Shown here in pieces: positions 7,014-17,295 of a DNA stretch of 31,202 bases (the stretch's first letter is position 1; each line of letters starts with the position of its first letter). The notes beneath the pieces are model-generated. The model did no database searches. It saw nothing but the letters and a program-made list of their open reading frames with translations, and was not told the origin of the DNA. Source of the DNA: a virus; IMG/VR virus record IMGVR_UViG_3300042466_000141, positions 1-31,202 of that record; one strand, given 5' to 3'. The position numbers and the translations under genes are program-made.

Positions 7014-8624
7014 ATGGATGAAATTAATTGGGACGACTCGGGTTGGGATAACATTGCTCGAGCCGAGCTTGATGACTATCTCCGAGGCTCTGAAGAAGTC
7101 CAGCCTTGGCAAAATGTTTCCACTACCGGTGACACTACCTCTGGCGATATGTATGGCACTAGCGGTACATACGGTAGCGATACAAGCGGGCTAAGCGGCG
7201 TCCTTAAATCTTTGTTTGGTGACGATAAGGGCGGCTGGGATCTTCTTAAACTTGGCGCTTTGGGCGGCGGTTTGGCTGGTTTGCTTGGCGGAAACAAGTC
7301 TTCATCAACACCTTCTGGATACCAAGGCAGTATTCCTAAATACACTGCGACACGTAACATGGTCACTGCTCCCGAAGCAGGTCGTCGTCCCGGCGCTGGT
7401 GGTACGCGTTATGGTGGTGATGTATCTTTTATGCCAAAAGTAGCGGCGCAAGCCCCTGTAACCCCAGCAGCTCCTGAAGAAGTTAAAGCCGCGCAAGGTG
7501 GTTTAATGGGGTTGGCGCAAGGTAGATATTTACAAGGCAAGACTGACGGCATGGCCGATGAAATCCCAGCGCAAATTGGTGAAGATCAACCAGCAGCGCT
7601 TAGCCACGGCGAGTTTGTAATCCCTGCTGATGTCGTTTCTCACTTGGGTAACGGCAACTCTGATGCTGGTGCGCAAAAACTGTACAGCATGATGGACAAG
7701 ATTCGTCAAGCCCGTACCGGCACAAAGAAGCAAGGTAAAGAAATCAACCCCGATAAGTTTATGCCCGGTGGTACTGTTCAGCACTACGCTGAAGGTGGCC
7801 TCTCTGGTATTGGAACTGCCGCTAACGCAGGTGTAACCGGCACGGAGTCTAACCTTTCTAACTGGGTCGGCCCCTATGTGACTGACATGCTTGGCAAAGG
7901 TCAGGCTCTGTCCGAGATGCCGTATCAAGAGTATGGTGGCCCACTCACTGCTGGTGCATCTAATTTGCAGAATAAAGTGTTTAGCGGGTTATCAAACGTT
8001 AACTTCCCCGGCCAGCTTGGTCAGTCATTTAGTTCTGCTGGCGCACCGACTATTGGGGCAGGCGGTCAACCCGTTGGTGGTGGAACTAGCCCCGCTTCGC
8101 AGTATATGAACCCGTATCTACAGTCAGTGTTGCAGCCCCAGTTGGCTGAGATGCGTCGTCAAGCAGAAATCACAAACCAATCTGGTCTTGGCGCTTTGAC
8201 TAAGTCAGGCGCGTTTGGTGGTGGCCGTCAAGCCATCATGGAGTCTGAAGCAGGCCGCAATCTGCTCAATGCACAGAATACTGCGATTGGCCAAGGGTAC
8301 TCCAACGCATACGACAAGGCCATGCAACAGTTCAATACTGAGCAGGGTCAAAGTATGGGTCTGGCTAACCTTATGGCTGGTCAAGGCGGAATTGAACGTG
8401 GTATCGAGTCTGAAGGTATCGCAGCAGATAAAGCGGCGTTTGAAGAAGCTAGGGCAAACCCTTATAAGATGGTTCAGTTCCAACAATCGTTGCTTAGCGG
8501 TTTACCATTGGCTGCGCAGAATATTAATACTGCGCAGCCAACTACGTTCCAGCAGATATTAGGAGGCGCAGGTAGCGTGGCTAGTTTGCTGAACAATCTG
8601 GGTTTAGGTCCTAAAAAAGGTTAA
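7014..8624 (+). CDS. Virion protein (ejection-module type)
   Basis: A 536-aa protein. The N-terminus is acidic and low complexity, with a Gly/Leu-rich hydrophobic patch near 75-95 (LGALGGGLAGLLGG). A block at about 194-235 reads ALSHGEFVIPADVVSHLGNG and continues through DAGAQKLYSMMDKIR; I have seen this module in structural proteins of aquatic podoviruses. A helical block at about 364-480 (YMNPYLQSVLQPQLAEMRRQ, then a Gly-rich turn and YDKAMQQFNTEQ) is a second recurrent module. Start supported by AAAGGAAATAATT before the ATG. It lies between other virion genes without gaps and probably forms part of the internal or ejected protein complex. Function within the virion is inferred from context only. 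Confidence 0.7.
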   Translation: MDEINWDDSGWDNIARAELDDYLRGSEEVQPWQNVSTTGDTTSGDMYGTSGTYGSDTSGLSGVLKSLFGDDKGGWDLLKLGALGGGLAGLLGGNKSSSTPSGYQGSIPKYTATRNMVTAPEAGRRPGAGGTRYGGDVSFMPKVAAQAPVTPAAPEEVKAAQGGLMGLAQGRYLQGKTDGMADEIPAQIGEDQPAALSHGEFVIPADVVSHLGNGNSDAGAQKLYSMMDKIRQARTGTKKQGKEINPDKFMPGGTVQHYAEGGLSGIGTAANAGVTGTESNLSNWVGPYVTDMLGKGQALSEMPYQEYGGPLTAGASNLQNKVFSGLSNVNFPGQLGQSFSSAGAPTIGAGGQPVGGGTSPASQYMNPYLQSVLQPQLAEMRRQAEITNQSGLGALTKSGAFGGGRQAIMESEAGRNLLNAQNTAIGQGYSNAYDKAMQQFNTEQGQSMGLANLMAGQGGIERGIESEGIAADKAAFEEARANPYKMVQFQQSLLSGLPLAAQNINTAQPTTFQQILGGAGSVASLLNNLGLGPKKG

Positions 8625-8633
8625 GGGATTAAT

Positions 8634-10550
8634 ATGAACGGCGGAATTAATCAACTCGTAGATACATATAAGGGTAATCCCCAACCCTTGCAGGCTAAGG
8701 TGCAGAAGGCCCAGCAGGGTCAGCCACCGGGTGAAATCCCTCCTGACTTGGAAGAAGCTATGGCGCTTCAAAAGATTGCTGAGCTACGTAACAGTGCGCA
8801 AGGTCAACAAGCCATGCAAGCGGGCGGTGCTCAACAATCTGTTGTAGACAAATTAAAGCAGATGCTGGGCGGTATGCAGCAGCAAGCACAAATGCAAGGT
8901 CAACCCGTTATGGCGGCTAGTGGTGGCAGTATTGACCAGCTCATGTCTAACCTTGGCCACTATTACGCAGGGGGCGGTATTGTTGCGTTTAATGGAAAAG
9001 ACGGCAGTAATGTACCTACGGAAGCTGAACTTGAAGCTCAACGTAAAGCCGATAGAGAAAAAATTGATGCTCTCGCTAGAGCGCTTGGAAAAACCGGCGG
9101 TGAGTATGCTGGTAAGAGTATGGCGGCCCTTGCAGATATTGCCACACTGATTCCTCGTGGTTTAGCTGGCGCAGTTGATACGGCAATGATTCGTCCCGCA
9201 CGAGCATTGGGTGCAAATATTGATTATTTAAGCCCTGCATTAACCCCCGGTAATCAAGATTCAAGCACTAAGACTCCGTTTTATGATCGGTATATTCGTG
9301 CCAAAGAAACGCCCAGTGAAGCGCCCAGTGAAGCGCCCACTGTGCAATCTAGTAAGCCCGGTACTACCTACGAAAAACCCGGGAATATTGCTGCGCCAAC
9401 TGTAAACAACATGTATACAGATAAAGACGGTAAGACGTTTGTGCGCCCTACGGGTATGAGTGATGAATCGTGGAAAAAATTAGTGGCAGGTGCTCGTACC
9501 GAGCAGATCCCTACTTCACAAGGAGCGGGCGACAGAATTGTTCCTCGATACCCAATATCAACGTCTTCAGCTGTTCCCGCCGCTAACACACCAACTGCTC
9601 CAAAACCACCTCGCCCACCTGCTGCAAACGTTAATGCGCCAGCCAAGCCCGCTGAACCAGCCAAGCCCGTTGTAGAGCCAACTGATCCAATGGAAATAGC
9701 GCTTCGCAAAAGTATCATGGATGCGTTGGCAAAAGATCCAGAAGCTATTCGCAAAAAGGCTATGGAACAGAACGCCCAGTTTATGGGTCTGGATGCGTTG
9801 TTAAAGCCTGCGCAAGACCGCGCCGCCGCTCGCGAAGCAAGGATCAAAGAAATCCAAGGCAGTCGTCAACCGTTGTGGATTGATGCGTTGATGTCTGCTG
9901 GTAAGCCTACCAGAGGTGGAATTGCGGGTGTTCTTCAAAATATGGCCGTCGGCGCTATATCTGGCAAACAGAACTACGACGCTGAAGACCTTAAGTTCCT
10001 TGATGAGCTTAACAAACTTAACTCTGAGATTGACAAGGCCAGAATTGAAGGTCGTTACAAAGACGTGGCGGCTGGCAAAGAAGCTGTTAAAGACCTTATT
10101 GCTGAACAGCGTCAAGCAGAGCAGTCTGGTACTAGCTTGCTTAATACCAAAGCGGTCAATAAAAGCCGTGAGCAAACTGCGCTTGATAATCGTTTGAGCC
10201 GTGAGCAGATAGCAAGGGATGCCGCCGCTAGTCGTGCTCAAATTGCTGCTGCGCAAGCAGAAGGTAAAAAATCTGAACGTCAACAAAGACAACAAAACTG
10301 GATTGCTGAGCAAGAACGTAAGTGGCAAGATACTTTAAGCAGAAATCCTGAATACAAAAAATTAATAGATCAACGCTCCTTCCAAGAACGTTTGTTGTAC
10401 ATGCCAAATATTGATCCTAAGGCACAGGAAAAAGCCCAAGCAGCGGTTGATGCAATAAACGAAAGAATTGCAAAGATGTTGCCCACTGCGGGCGGCGGAA
10501 CTGTTAATATTCCTCCTCCACCAAAAGGTGCTGTTACAAGGGTTGGATAA
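8634..10550 (+). CDS. Virion protein with long charged coiled coil
   Basis: A 638-aa protein. The N-terminal 100 residues are rich in Gln and Ala. A YYAGGGIVAFNGKDG motif at about 110-123 is typical of phage structural proteins of this type, where GGGIVAF is a frequent landmark. A SEAPSEAP repeat and a Pro/Ala-rich linker lie at about 225-350. Residues about 370-600 are strongly helical and charged, compatible with coiled coil. AAGGG lies before the ATG and the TAA overlaps the next ATG (TAATG at 10548-10552). Together with its neighbours it probably supplies an ejection or internal-core component. No catalytic signature seen. Confidence 0.7.
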   Translation: MNGGINQLVDTYKGNPQPLQAKVQKAQQGQPPGEIPPDLEEAMALQKIAELRNSAQGQQAMQAGGAQQSVVDKLKQMLGGMQQQAQMQGQPVMAASGGSIDQLMSNLGHYYAGGGIVAFNGKDGSNVPTEAELEAQRKADREKIDALARALGKTGGEYAGKSMAALADIATLIPRGLAGAVDTAMIRPARALGANIDYLSPALTPGNQDSSTKTPFYDRYIRAKETPSEAPSEAPTVQSSKPGTTYEKPGNIAAPTVNNMYTDKDGKTFVRPTGMSDESWKKLVAGARTEQIPTSQGAGDRIVPRYPISTSSAVPAANTPTAPKPPRPPAANVNAPAKPAEPAKPVVEPTDPMEIALRKSIMDALAKDPEAIRKKAMEQNAQFMGLDALLKPAQDRAAAREARIKEIQGSRQPLWIDALMSAGKPTRGGIAGVLQNMAVGAISGKQNYDAEDLKFLDELNKLNSEIDKARIEGRYKDVAAGKEAVKDLIAEQRQAEQSGTSLLNTKAVNKSREQTALDNRLSREQIARDAAASRAQIAAAQAEGKKSERQQRQQNWIAEQERKWQDTLSRNPEYKKLIDQRSFQERLLYMPNIDPKAQEKAQAAVDAINERIAKMLPTAGGGTVNIPPPPKGAVTRVG

Positions 10551-13500
10551 TGGCTAAATTTGCTGTAAACGTTGAAGGCGCTAAATACGAAGTTGAAGCG
10601 CCCGATGAGAATACAGCGTGGCAGTGGGCATACACAACCCACATGCAGGGGCAAAGACCTGCTCCTAAACCTGCCGCGCCTAAAATTCCAGAACGCACTT
10701 ATGGTGAAGCATTTACCGATACTGGAGCGGAATTGCTTGGTGGCGTAAGCGATCTTGTTCAACTTCCCGGCCAACTCTACGGCCTAGCCACAGGCGACTT
10801 CTCTAAGACAGGCGCATTGGGTGCTGGGCAAGAGCTTGAAGAATACGCCAAAGGCATGAAGTCCGCGTCTCTGTTGGCTCGTGAAAAAGCTCGCGCTGAA
10901 AAAGTAGCGCAAGCAGAAAAGCAAGGCCAGCTTGCCGCATTTAAAACAGCTTTTGGTGAAACTGTTTCTGACCCAGCGCTGTTGACATCATTCTTAGCTA
11001 GACAACTTCCACAACTTATCCCTGCCGCTATTACGGGTGGTGGTACAGCCGCACTTACATCTGGTAGCGTGTTGGCTAAAGAACTCGCCAAGGGCACGGC
11101 AAAAGAAGCCGCTGAAGCTGCCGCTAAGAAAGCCGCTATTAAGTCTGGTACAACTGCCGCTGTTCAAACTGGCGCAGTACAACAAGGCGCAGACATTGGC
11201 GCTGGATCATACGACGAGATCTATGCAGAGTTGTCTAAGAGAATGCCCGCTGAACGCGCTGCGGCTGAGACAATTAATTTAGCCCGTGCCGCTGGTGTAT
11301 CGGGCTACGCGCTGTCTGTTTTAGCTAATCGTTTCTTGCCCGGTGGCGGTGCGCTTGAACGCGTGCTTGCTGGCGAGAAAACAGGTAAAGGGATCATACG
11401 TGGCGGTGTTGCAGGCGCGCTTAAAGAACTTCCAAGCGAGAACGTTGAAGAAGTTGGTGGTCGCCTTGCGCAAAACATTGCAGCTCGTGCTGCTGGTCTT
11501 GATCGTGATTTAACTTCGGGCTTGGGCGAAACTGCGGCTATGGCGTCATTGGGCGCTGCTGGTATGGGCGGTATAACTGGTATCGTTGGGGGCCGTCAAA
11601 CAGATCAACAAATACGTGATGAAGTTCTAAGACAAGAAGCACTCAAGCAGCGCGAAGAGGAACAACAGAAACAAGAAGCTGTCGTAGAAGAACCCGCTAC
11701 AACAGAAGTTAAAAAAGAAGGTAAGCCTTCAATCGTTGGCACTGAGTTTGAAGAAGTTGCGCCCGGCACTATCGTTGAGAAGCCACCAGTAGACATAGCT
11801 GAAGTACAGCGCGATCCAAAGATTGCAGCGATGCAGGCTGAGTATGATAAGCGTGACGCCGAGATCAAAGAGTTAGAGTCTCGTGGATTGACTCTTAATG
11901 CGGGTGAGAAATACAAACTTACTAACAAACGCAAAACAAACGCGGAACTTAAAGCAAAGATTGATGATGCGTTATCTAAAGTCGCACCGCAAGGAGCAGC
12001 AAATGTTGCAGGAACTATCAGTGAAGCAGCTGGAGAGAGCACTACGCTATCTGCACAACCAGCCGTCAACGTTTCCACCACCACAGGACTTGGAGAAGCT
12101 AAACGAGATGGAATGGTTTCTACTGGACCGGATGTTACAGGCACTGCTGAAGGAAAAGGAACAGAGCCCGTTGCAGTAGAACCAACTCTTGAACAAGATA
12201 TAGCGACACAAAAAAAGCTACGTAAAGCTATAGATAAAGCAGAAAAACAATTATTAAAAGATGAAAATTTAGCGAGTGGTGATCCTAGGATCGATGCTTC
12301 CAGAGCCGCCGTTGAAAAAGCGCAAAAAGAATACGACGCTTTTGTAGCTGAATCTGAACCTAGACGAACCAAACGTATTGAAGAATTAACTAAGGGAAAC
12401 AAACCTACCGGTCCCTCCGAAGAAGTCAAAAAGGAGATGGAAGAAAAGGTCAAACAGGTTGCTGATCTGTATGACGAAGAGCGTGAGTACGCCAAATTAG
12501 ATGATGATGGCGCAAATCTCTACGACGCACTTCAAACTGGAAAACTTCCAGCTGGTATGGAGTTGGGCACTGCTCGTCTTGATGCCGTGCTTGAGCGCAA
12601 CGAGTTAGAACTGCCTGACCTGCCAGATGACTTTGAGTTTCGCACTGCGCAAAGCCAGCTTGAAATAATAAATGAAGCGCTTAACGATCTGAAACAGCAG
12701 ATTGACGATAAGCGCGCAGTGCTTGTGGATTGGAAGACACTCACTGACGACCAGCGTCAGGTCTATCTGGATAACATCCGCAACAACACCGCTCAAGAAC
12801 ATGCTAATGCGCGTCGCGCTTTGGTTAAATACCGCAAGCAACTACGCGAGGCGCAAGGTAAGCCTAAAGATCTTAAAGCTGATCCATCTGCCGGCGTCTA
12901 TGAGCGCAACCGCCAAGCATATAAATCTCGTGACAGATTAGAGTACCCCACATGGGAGCAGCTCAATGATGAGCAACGTGCGTTGTATAACAAAACTTTG
13001 TCTGACAAACAGCGCGAGAAAGGCAAAGAGGGCAAGAAGGGCGCTACTGCTGAAGATCACGATGTGGCTTTTAAAGCGGTTGCCGATAAGCTTGTAGAAG
13101 AAGGTTACATTCCAGCTCCCGGCAAGACATACCTTGATGTGCGCGAAGCACAACTTAAGAAGTCTGAAGCTGAGTCTCAAGAGCGTGCGCAACGTGAGAT
13201 TAAAGAAGAGCGCGAAGGTAAGAAAGCTAAGCCTACAGGCGAGAAAAAAGTCCCAAATGCTTTGATTGATAAGATCAAAGAAGGTGATCTTGGAGCAGTG
13301 CTAAATTGGCTGTCTACTTCAATCCCTAATCCTAATAAAACAATTGCTATAAAGCTTCAGCGACTTGTTGCTTCACGTATTAAAAGTTTAGGGCTTAAGA
13401 CAAAGATCAAATACGTTGACTCACTGCCTGACGGTGACATTGCGCAGTACGATCCAGAGTCTGACACCATCTTGGTAACGCCAGAAGGCGCAACAGCTAC

Positions 13501-16500
13501 TACGCTACTGCATGAGCTTGTACATGCCGCAACAATAAAGATTCTTGATCGAGTAGCAAACAACGACACTAAAGGACTGACTCCTGAACAAATTGATGCG
13601 GCTAACCAGCTTGACGACATCATGGCGCTTACTGCACGTGATCTTGCTGAGTCGTTCCCCAACGCATACAAAAATATTTTTGAGTTTGTCAGCGAAGTAA
13701 TCTCTAACCCAGAGTTTCAAGCTGCGCTGAAAAAGTATCCAGCCACAGGACTTGAGTACACACTTACTCCAGACCGCAGTGTCCTCTCTAGGTTTATTGA
13801 GTCTGTTGTTGAACTTCTTAATCTTAAGAATCTCTTCACACGTTCTGGAGCGTTTAACAAACCTAATTTGTTGTCTGAAGCTTTCACTGCATTTGAAAGC
13901 ATTATTGAAGTGCCAGAAGGCGGCATTGAACGCGCACCGCTACCAGCTCCTAAAGCCGCTCCAACTACACAGCCAGCCCCTGCTAAGGTTGATGTAACAA
14001 CTGAAGAAGCGATCAAACGTAACGAACTACCTGAGACAAGCGGTATTAATGCGTTGCGCAAGTTGTTCACAACACGCCAAGGCGGTATGAACTTGGTGAC
14101 TAAATTCCAGAACGCTCGTTATGCGATCAAGAGCTGGGAAGATGGTTTGACCCGTGCTGGTAAGATTATTTTCAGTGGCGATAAACTGAACAACATCTAC
14201 ACACAGATTGCCTTAGCCGCTTCACGCGCTAAAGACTTGTACTTGACCAGAGTTAATACTCCAGCAAGTGATATGCAGAGTGCAATTGGCGCGTATGCTA
14301 AAGCTTCAGGTTTGACTACTAAAGAAGCGACCGAGCGTTTACATGTATACCTGATGGGTCTGCACGAGGGTGAACGCCGTGATGTGAAGTACATGTTGAA
14401 TGTACCGCTCAGCAATGACAAGATTCTGAAGATTGGTAATGAAATCTTAAGTCCCGCCGGGTTCCGTGAGCGCATCATGGATGAAGTGTTGTCTGGCACA
14501 TTGACTAAAGACCAAATAAAAACAGCGCGTGATGCATTGAATAAAATTGTTCTGACAAAAGACGCCAACGGAAAGCTTAAGTATGTTGATCCTACCGGCT
14601 CAAGTCCAAACGGATACAAATCTGTTGACCGCAACAACGAAGAGTACAACGTCATCGGTGGCTACACACCTAAGTCCATTCAGAATTTTATTGATTCTTA
14701 TGAGAACGATCCTAATAAAAAGGAAGTGGACAAAGTCATTGCCGCCATGCGCAAACTGCAAGATGCCACAAAAGAGCTAAACAAAGAAGCTAACTACTGG
14801 TCAGCGCCCGTGCAAAGTATTGTGGACTTTTACGGCTGGAAGAACTACGTACCTTTTGCTGGTAAAGAAAAGTACACCAATGAAGCTGATGCGATGCTTG
14901 ACTTCAATAGCAATCGCCTAGGTCGTGAAATGCAAGAGGGTCAAAACTCTTTTGAAGGTCGTGAGACTGACTCCGACAACTCCATCGTCCAATCGTTGAC
15001 TGATGCAACGCGTGCCGCTATGCGTGCTGGCCGTAGAGACGTAACACTTGCTATCAAGAACGCCGTAGCCAAAGACAAAGACGGTAATCAACTACTTAAA
15101 GGTAGGATCGCTAAAACAATTCCATTTGCAGATCGCTACAAAGACTTAAACATCGGCGAAGAGAAAAAAGAAAACGTCATCTTCCATTACAACAAAGATG
15201 GCAGTATTGATGTAATCGAGATTTATGACAAGGCGCAACGCAACGCTATCCGCCGTACTTACGAGCAGTCTCAGCCAATCATTGACATGCTGAACCATGT
15301 TACTAGCACTGTTGGTCAGATGCACACTCGTTACAACATAGCGTTCGCGCCAGTTAACTTCTTCCGCGATGCTCTGACCAACGCATACTCAATTGGTGTT
15401 GAGATGGGTCCAAAAGCTTCCGCGCAATACATCGGCGCTATTGCTACAAATGTGGCAAATGGTGGTCTATTCCGCGCCGCTAAAGTTGCCGCACTGTATG
15501 AAGCTGGTAAGTTTGATCAAATTAAAGCGATGGCGAAGAAGAGTGACTATGTACGCGACATGCTTGAGTACATTGAGCAGGGCGGCAAAGTGTCGTACCT
15601 TGCTGGTCTCTCTTCCAAGGGTCAGTTTAAAGAGTTACAGAAGTCGCTGGACCGTACCGGCATTCTGAAGACCAAAGATCAGATCGACAAGTTTGTTGAC
15701 ATCTACACCGACATGTTTGAATTGGCAAGCCGCACTGCGGCGTATCGTATTGCCAAGTCTCAGGCAAGAGCGGAAGGTTTAAGCGAAGCTGATGCGCAAG
15801 TCAAAGCCGCTGGTTACGCTAAAGGTCTTGCTAACTTTGAACAAGTTGGTGAGTGGGGCCGTGCCGCTGGTGCGGCGTTCATGTTCTTCCGTCCAGCCGC
15901 TACTGGTGCTGTTAGGGCTATTGAGTCTTTGGCCCCCATGCTACGCGACCCAAAAGATGCGTTGAAAGAACTGCCTGAGTACATTCAAAAAGATAAAGTA
16001 GCTAGCGCTGAATTCTTGAAGAAGTACAACGACCAGAAGAAGGCCGCTACCGCAATGACCTTGGGCTTGCTCGGTATGGGTAGTGCAATTTATTTGATGT
16101 CTATGGCATTGTCTGACGATGATGATTTAGGCCGCAACCGCACTGCTACTGATGACGCAAACCGCTGGTCACGTTATGCTCGCTTCCATATTCCCGGCAT
16201 GGATACACCCATTCAGATTCCTTGGGGCTTTGGACTTGGTGCATTTGCATCTGCTGGTGGACAAATCGCGGCGTTGGCTACAGGCAACTCATCTGTTAAG
16301 ACTGCGCTTAGCAACATTGTTGTGACAGGTTTGGATTCGTTCTTGCCGCTGCCGGTTTCGCGCATTAGTCCAATAGACAACTTCCCAGCATGGGCGATGG
16401 ACTCTGCTACACCTTCCGTTGCGCGTCCGTTCCTTGAGTGGGTGATGAACATTGACGGTTTGGGTCGTGAGATTTATAACAACCGTCAGTCACGCTACGG

Positions 16501-17074
16501 CGATGCCTATACAGGTGGCGACAACATCCCTGAGTTGTACAAGTCTGCCGCACGTACTCTGGCTGAAATCACGGACGGTAAAGTGGACTGGAGTCCTAAC
16601 ACGATGTACTTCTTCGCCAATAACTATGGCGATGGACTGATGCGTTTGGCGCAGACTGGATACAACTACGGCTTGCTTGCGGCTGGTGAGAAGGCATTTA
16701 ATCCTAAGACTGATACCGTGTTCTTTGATAGCTTCTTTGGCGCACCGTCAAACTTTGATGCGCGGCAGTTCTCAGAGGTTGAGAAACAAATCTTGGCTAA
16801 GCAACAAAAGCTCAATATGTTTAAGGATTCAAACCCAGAAGCGTATGCCCGATACGTTGAGAAGAATCCAATGGACGAGTACATAGTTGAGCACTACAAC
16901 AAAGTAATCAACCAAGACTTGAAAAAGTTGCGGGAAGAGGCGAACATTTACCGCCGTATGCCGGGCCTGACTCCAAAGGAACGTACGGAAGCTGTTAAGA
17001 ATGTTGTCAAGTTCCAGAACTTAATCAAGCGTGGGATCATAGAAGACTTTGAAATGATGGGTGTTGAACCCTAA
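10550..17074 (+). CDS. Giant internal virion / ejection protein with metallopeptidase domain
   Basis: A 2,174-aa protein. Residues 4-31 (VNVEGAKYEVEAPDENTAWQ) form a short N-terminal module common in large phage and plasmid proteins. Residues about 140-340 are Gly/Ala-rich and hydrophobic, suited to membrane insertion. Residues about 345-930 are highly charged coil. A zinc-peptidase signature HELVH lies at 988-992, with a candidate third ligand Glu in EFVSEVISNPEFQ (E1045 or E1049), i.e. gluzincin-like. Residues about 1590-1610 contain RYNIAFAPVNFFRD, resembling the large polyvalent protein domains of the LPD38 type. One membrane-like segment lies at about 1836-1858. By size, position and composition it corresponds to T7 gp16/P22 gp16-like ejected proteins, with a protease where T7 has a transglycosylase. 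Peptidase activity itself is inference. Confidence 0.8.
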   Translation: MAKFAVNVEGAKYEVEAPDENTAWQWAYTTHMQGQRPAPKPAAPKIPERTYGEAFTDTGAELLGGVSDLVQLPGQLYGLATGDFSKTGALGAGQELEEYAKGMKSASLLAREKARAEKVAQAEKQGQLAAFKTAFGETVSDPALLTSFLARQLPQLIPAAITGGGTAALTSGSVLAKELAKGTAKEAAEAAAKKAAIKSGTTAAVQTGAVQQGADIGAGSYDEIYAELSKRMPAERAAAETINLARAAGVSGYALSVLANRFLPGGGALERVLAGEKTGKGIIRGGVAGALKELPSENVEEVGGRLAQNIAARAAGLDRDLTSGLGETAAMASLGAAGMGGITGIVGGRQTDQQIRDEVLRQEALKQREEEQQKQEAVVEEPATTEVKKEGKPSIVGTEFEEVAPGTIVEKPPVDIAEVQRDPKIAAMQAEYDKRDAEIKELESRGLTLNAGEKYKLTNKRKTNAELKAKIDDALSKVAPQGAANVAGTISEAAGESTTLSAQPAVNVSTTTGLGEAKRDGMVSTGPDVTGTAEGKGTEPVAVEPTLEQDIATQKKLRKAIDKAEKQLLKDENLASGDPRIDASRAAVEKAQKEYDAFVAESEPRRTKRIEELTKGNKPTGPSEEVKKEMEEKVKQVADLYDEEREYAKLDDDGANLYDALQTGKLPAGMELGTARLDAVLERNELELPDLPDDFEFRTAQSQLEIINEALNDLKQQIDDKRAVLVDWKTLTDDQRQVYLDNIRNNTAQEHANARRALVKYRKQLREAQGKPKDLKADPSAGVYERNRQAYKSRDRLEYPTWEQLNDEQRALYNKTLSDKQREKGKEGKKGATAEDHDVAFKAVADKLVEEGYIPAPGKTYLDVREAQLKKSEAESQERAQREIKEEREGKKAKPTGEKKVPNALIDKIKEGDLGAVLNWLSTSIPNPNKTIAIKLQRLVASRIKSLGLKTKIKYVDSLPDGDIAQYDPESDTILVTPEGATATTLLHELVHAATIKILDRVANNDTKGLTPEQIDAANQLDDIMALTARDLAESFPNAYKNIFEFVSEVISNPEFQAALKKYPATGLEYTLTPDRSVLSRFIESVVELLNLKNLFTRSGAFNKPNLLSEAFTAFESIIEVPEGGIERAPLPAPKAAPTTQPAPAKVDVTTEEAIKRNELPETSGINALRKLFTTRQGGMNLVTKFQNARYAIKSWEDGLTRAGKIIFSGDKLNNIYTQIALAASRAKDLYLTRVNTPASDMQSAIGAYAKASGLTTKEATERLHVYLMGLHEGERRDVKYMLNVPLSNDKILKIGNEILSPAGFRERIMDEVLSGTLTKDQIKTARDALNKIVLTKDANGKLKYVDPTGSSPNGYKSVDRNNEEYNVIGGYTPKSIQNFIDSYENDPNKKEVDKVIAAMRKLQDATKELNKEANYWSAPVQSIVDFYGWKNYVPFAGKEKYTNEADAMLDFNSNRLGREMQEGQNSFEGRETDSDNSIVQSLTDATRAAMRAGRRDVTLAIKNAVAKDKDGNQLLKGRIAKTIPFADRYKDLNIGEEKKENVIFHYNKDGSIDVIEIYDKAQRNAIRRTYEQSQPIIDMLNHVTSTVGQMHTRYNIAFAPVNFFRDALTNAYSIGVEMGPKASAQYIGAIATNVANGGLFRAAKVAALYEAGKFDQIKAMAKKSDYVRDMLEYIEQGGKVSYLAGLSSKGQFKELQKSLDRTGILKTKDQIDKFVDIYTDMFELASRTAAYRIAKSQARAEGLSEADAQVKAAGYAKGLANFEQVGEWGRAAGAAFMFFRPAATGAVRAIESLAPMLRDPKDALKELPEYIQKDKVASAEFLKKYNDQKKAATAMTLGLLGMGSAIYLMSMALSDDDDLGRNRTATDDANRWSRYARFHIPGMDTPIQIPWGFGLGAFASAGGQIAALATGNSSVKTALSNIVVTGLDSFLPLPVSRISPIDNFPAWAMDSATPSVARPFLEWVMNIDGLGREIYNNRQSRYGDAYTGGDNIPELYKSAARTLAEITDGKVDWSPNTMYFFANNYGDGLMRLAQTGYNYGLLAAGEKAFNPKTDTVFFDSFFGAPSNFDARQFSEVEKQILAKQQKLNMFKDSNPEAYARYVEKNPMDEYIVEHYNKVINQDLKKLREEANIYRRMPGLTPKERTEAVKNVVKFQNLIKRGIIEDFEMMGVEP

Positions 17075-17295
17075 CCCATACGCCAAGCACGAACACCGAG
17101 GACGCCGTTCTCGGTGCAAGTGAAAGTCTTCATCTTTATTCCAACTTTTTTAGACGTTGTGTCTATGATGTAGCCCATATATGCGGGGCGCATAGTTGGG
17201 ATAAAGAAACTCTCCCCCACAAGCATGTACTCGTAGGGGAAAAGCCACTCGGGTTCGTCGAGTGGGGCCGCTTCACTCAGTAGTTTCTTGCTCAT
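17071..17295 (-). CDS. Small phage protein with VGESFF module
   Basis: A 74-aa protein with the blocks PYEYMLVGESFFIPT (about 20-34) and TENGVLGVRAWR (about 61-72). I recognise this pair as a recurrent small phage module, found alone or at the ends of larger replication or regulatory proteins, with no established function. Its ATG lies 23 nt inside the end of the primase-helicase gene, and its TAG interlocks with the TAA of the giant plus-strand gene (17,071-17,074). The ribosome site is weak, so it is probably translated by re-initiation after the primase-helicase. Confidence 0.75.
   Translation of the reverse strand: MSKKLLSEAAPLDEPEWLFPYEYMLVGESFFIPTMRPAYMGYIIDTTSKKVGIKMKTFTCTENGVLGVRAWRMG
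17094..17116. terminator. Possible stem-loop at the convergent junction
   Basis: A 7-bp stem (CACCGAG / CTCGGTG) with a 9-base loop begins 20 bases past the stop of the giant plus-strand gene, inside the 3' coding end of the opposing gene. There is no following U-tract on either strand, so efficient intrinsic termination is doubtful. It could slow convergent polymerases or protect the mRNA 3' end. Confidence 0.3.

Noticed and set aside
9368-9847. A 159-codon minus-strand open frame in the 638-aa virion gene
   Set aside because: Ala/Gly-rich complement of a Pro/Ala-rich linker; no ribosome site and no neighbours on that strand.
11605-12495. A 296-codon minus-strand open frame
   Set aside because: It lies fully opposite the charged coil of the giant plus-strand gene. 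Its Ser/Ala-rich sequence is what the complement of Glu/Lys/Ala-rich coding looks like, and it has no junction with any real gene.
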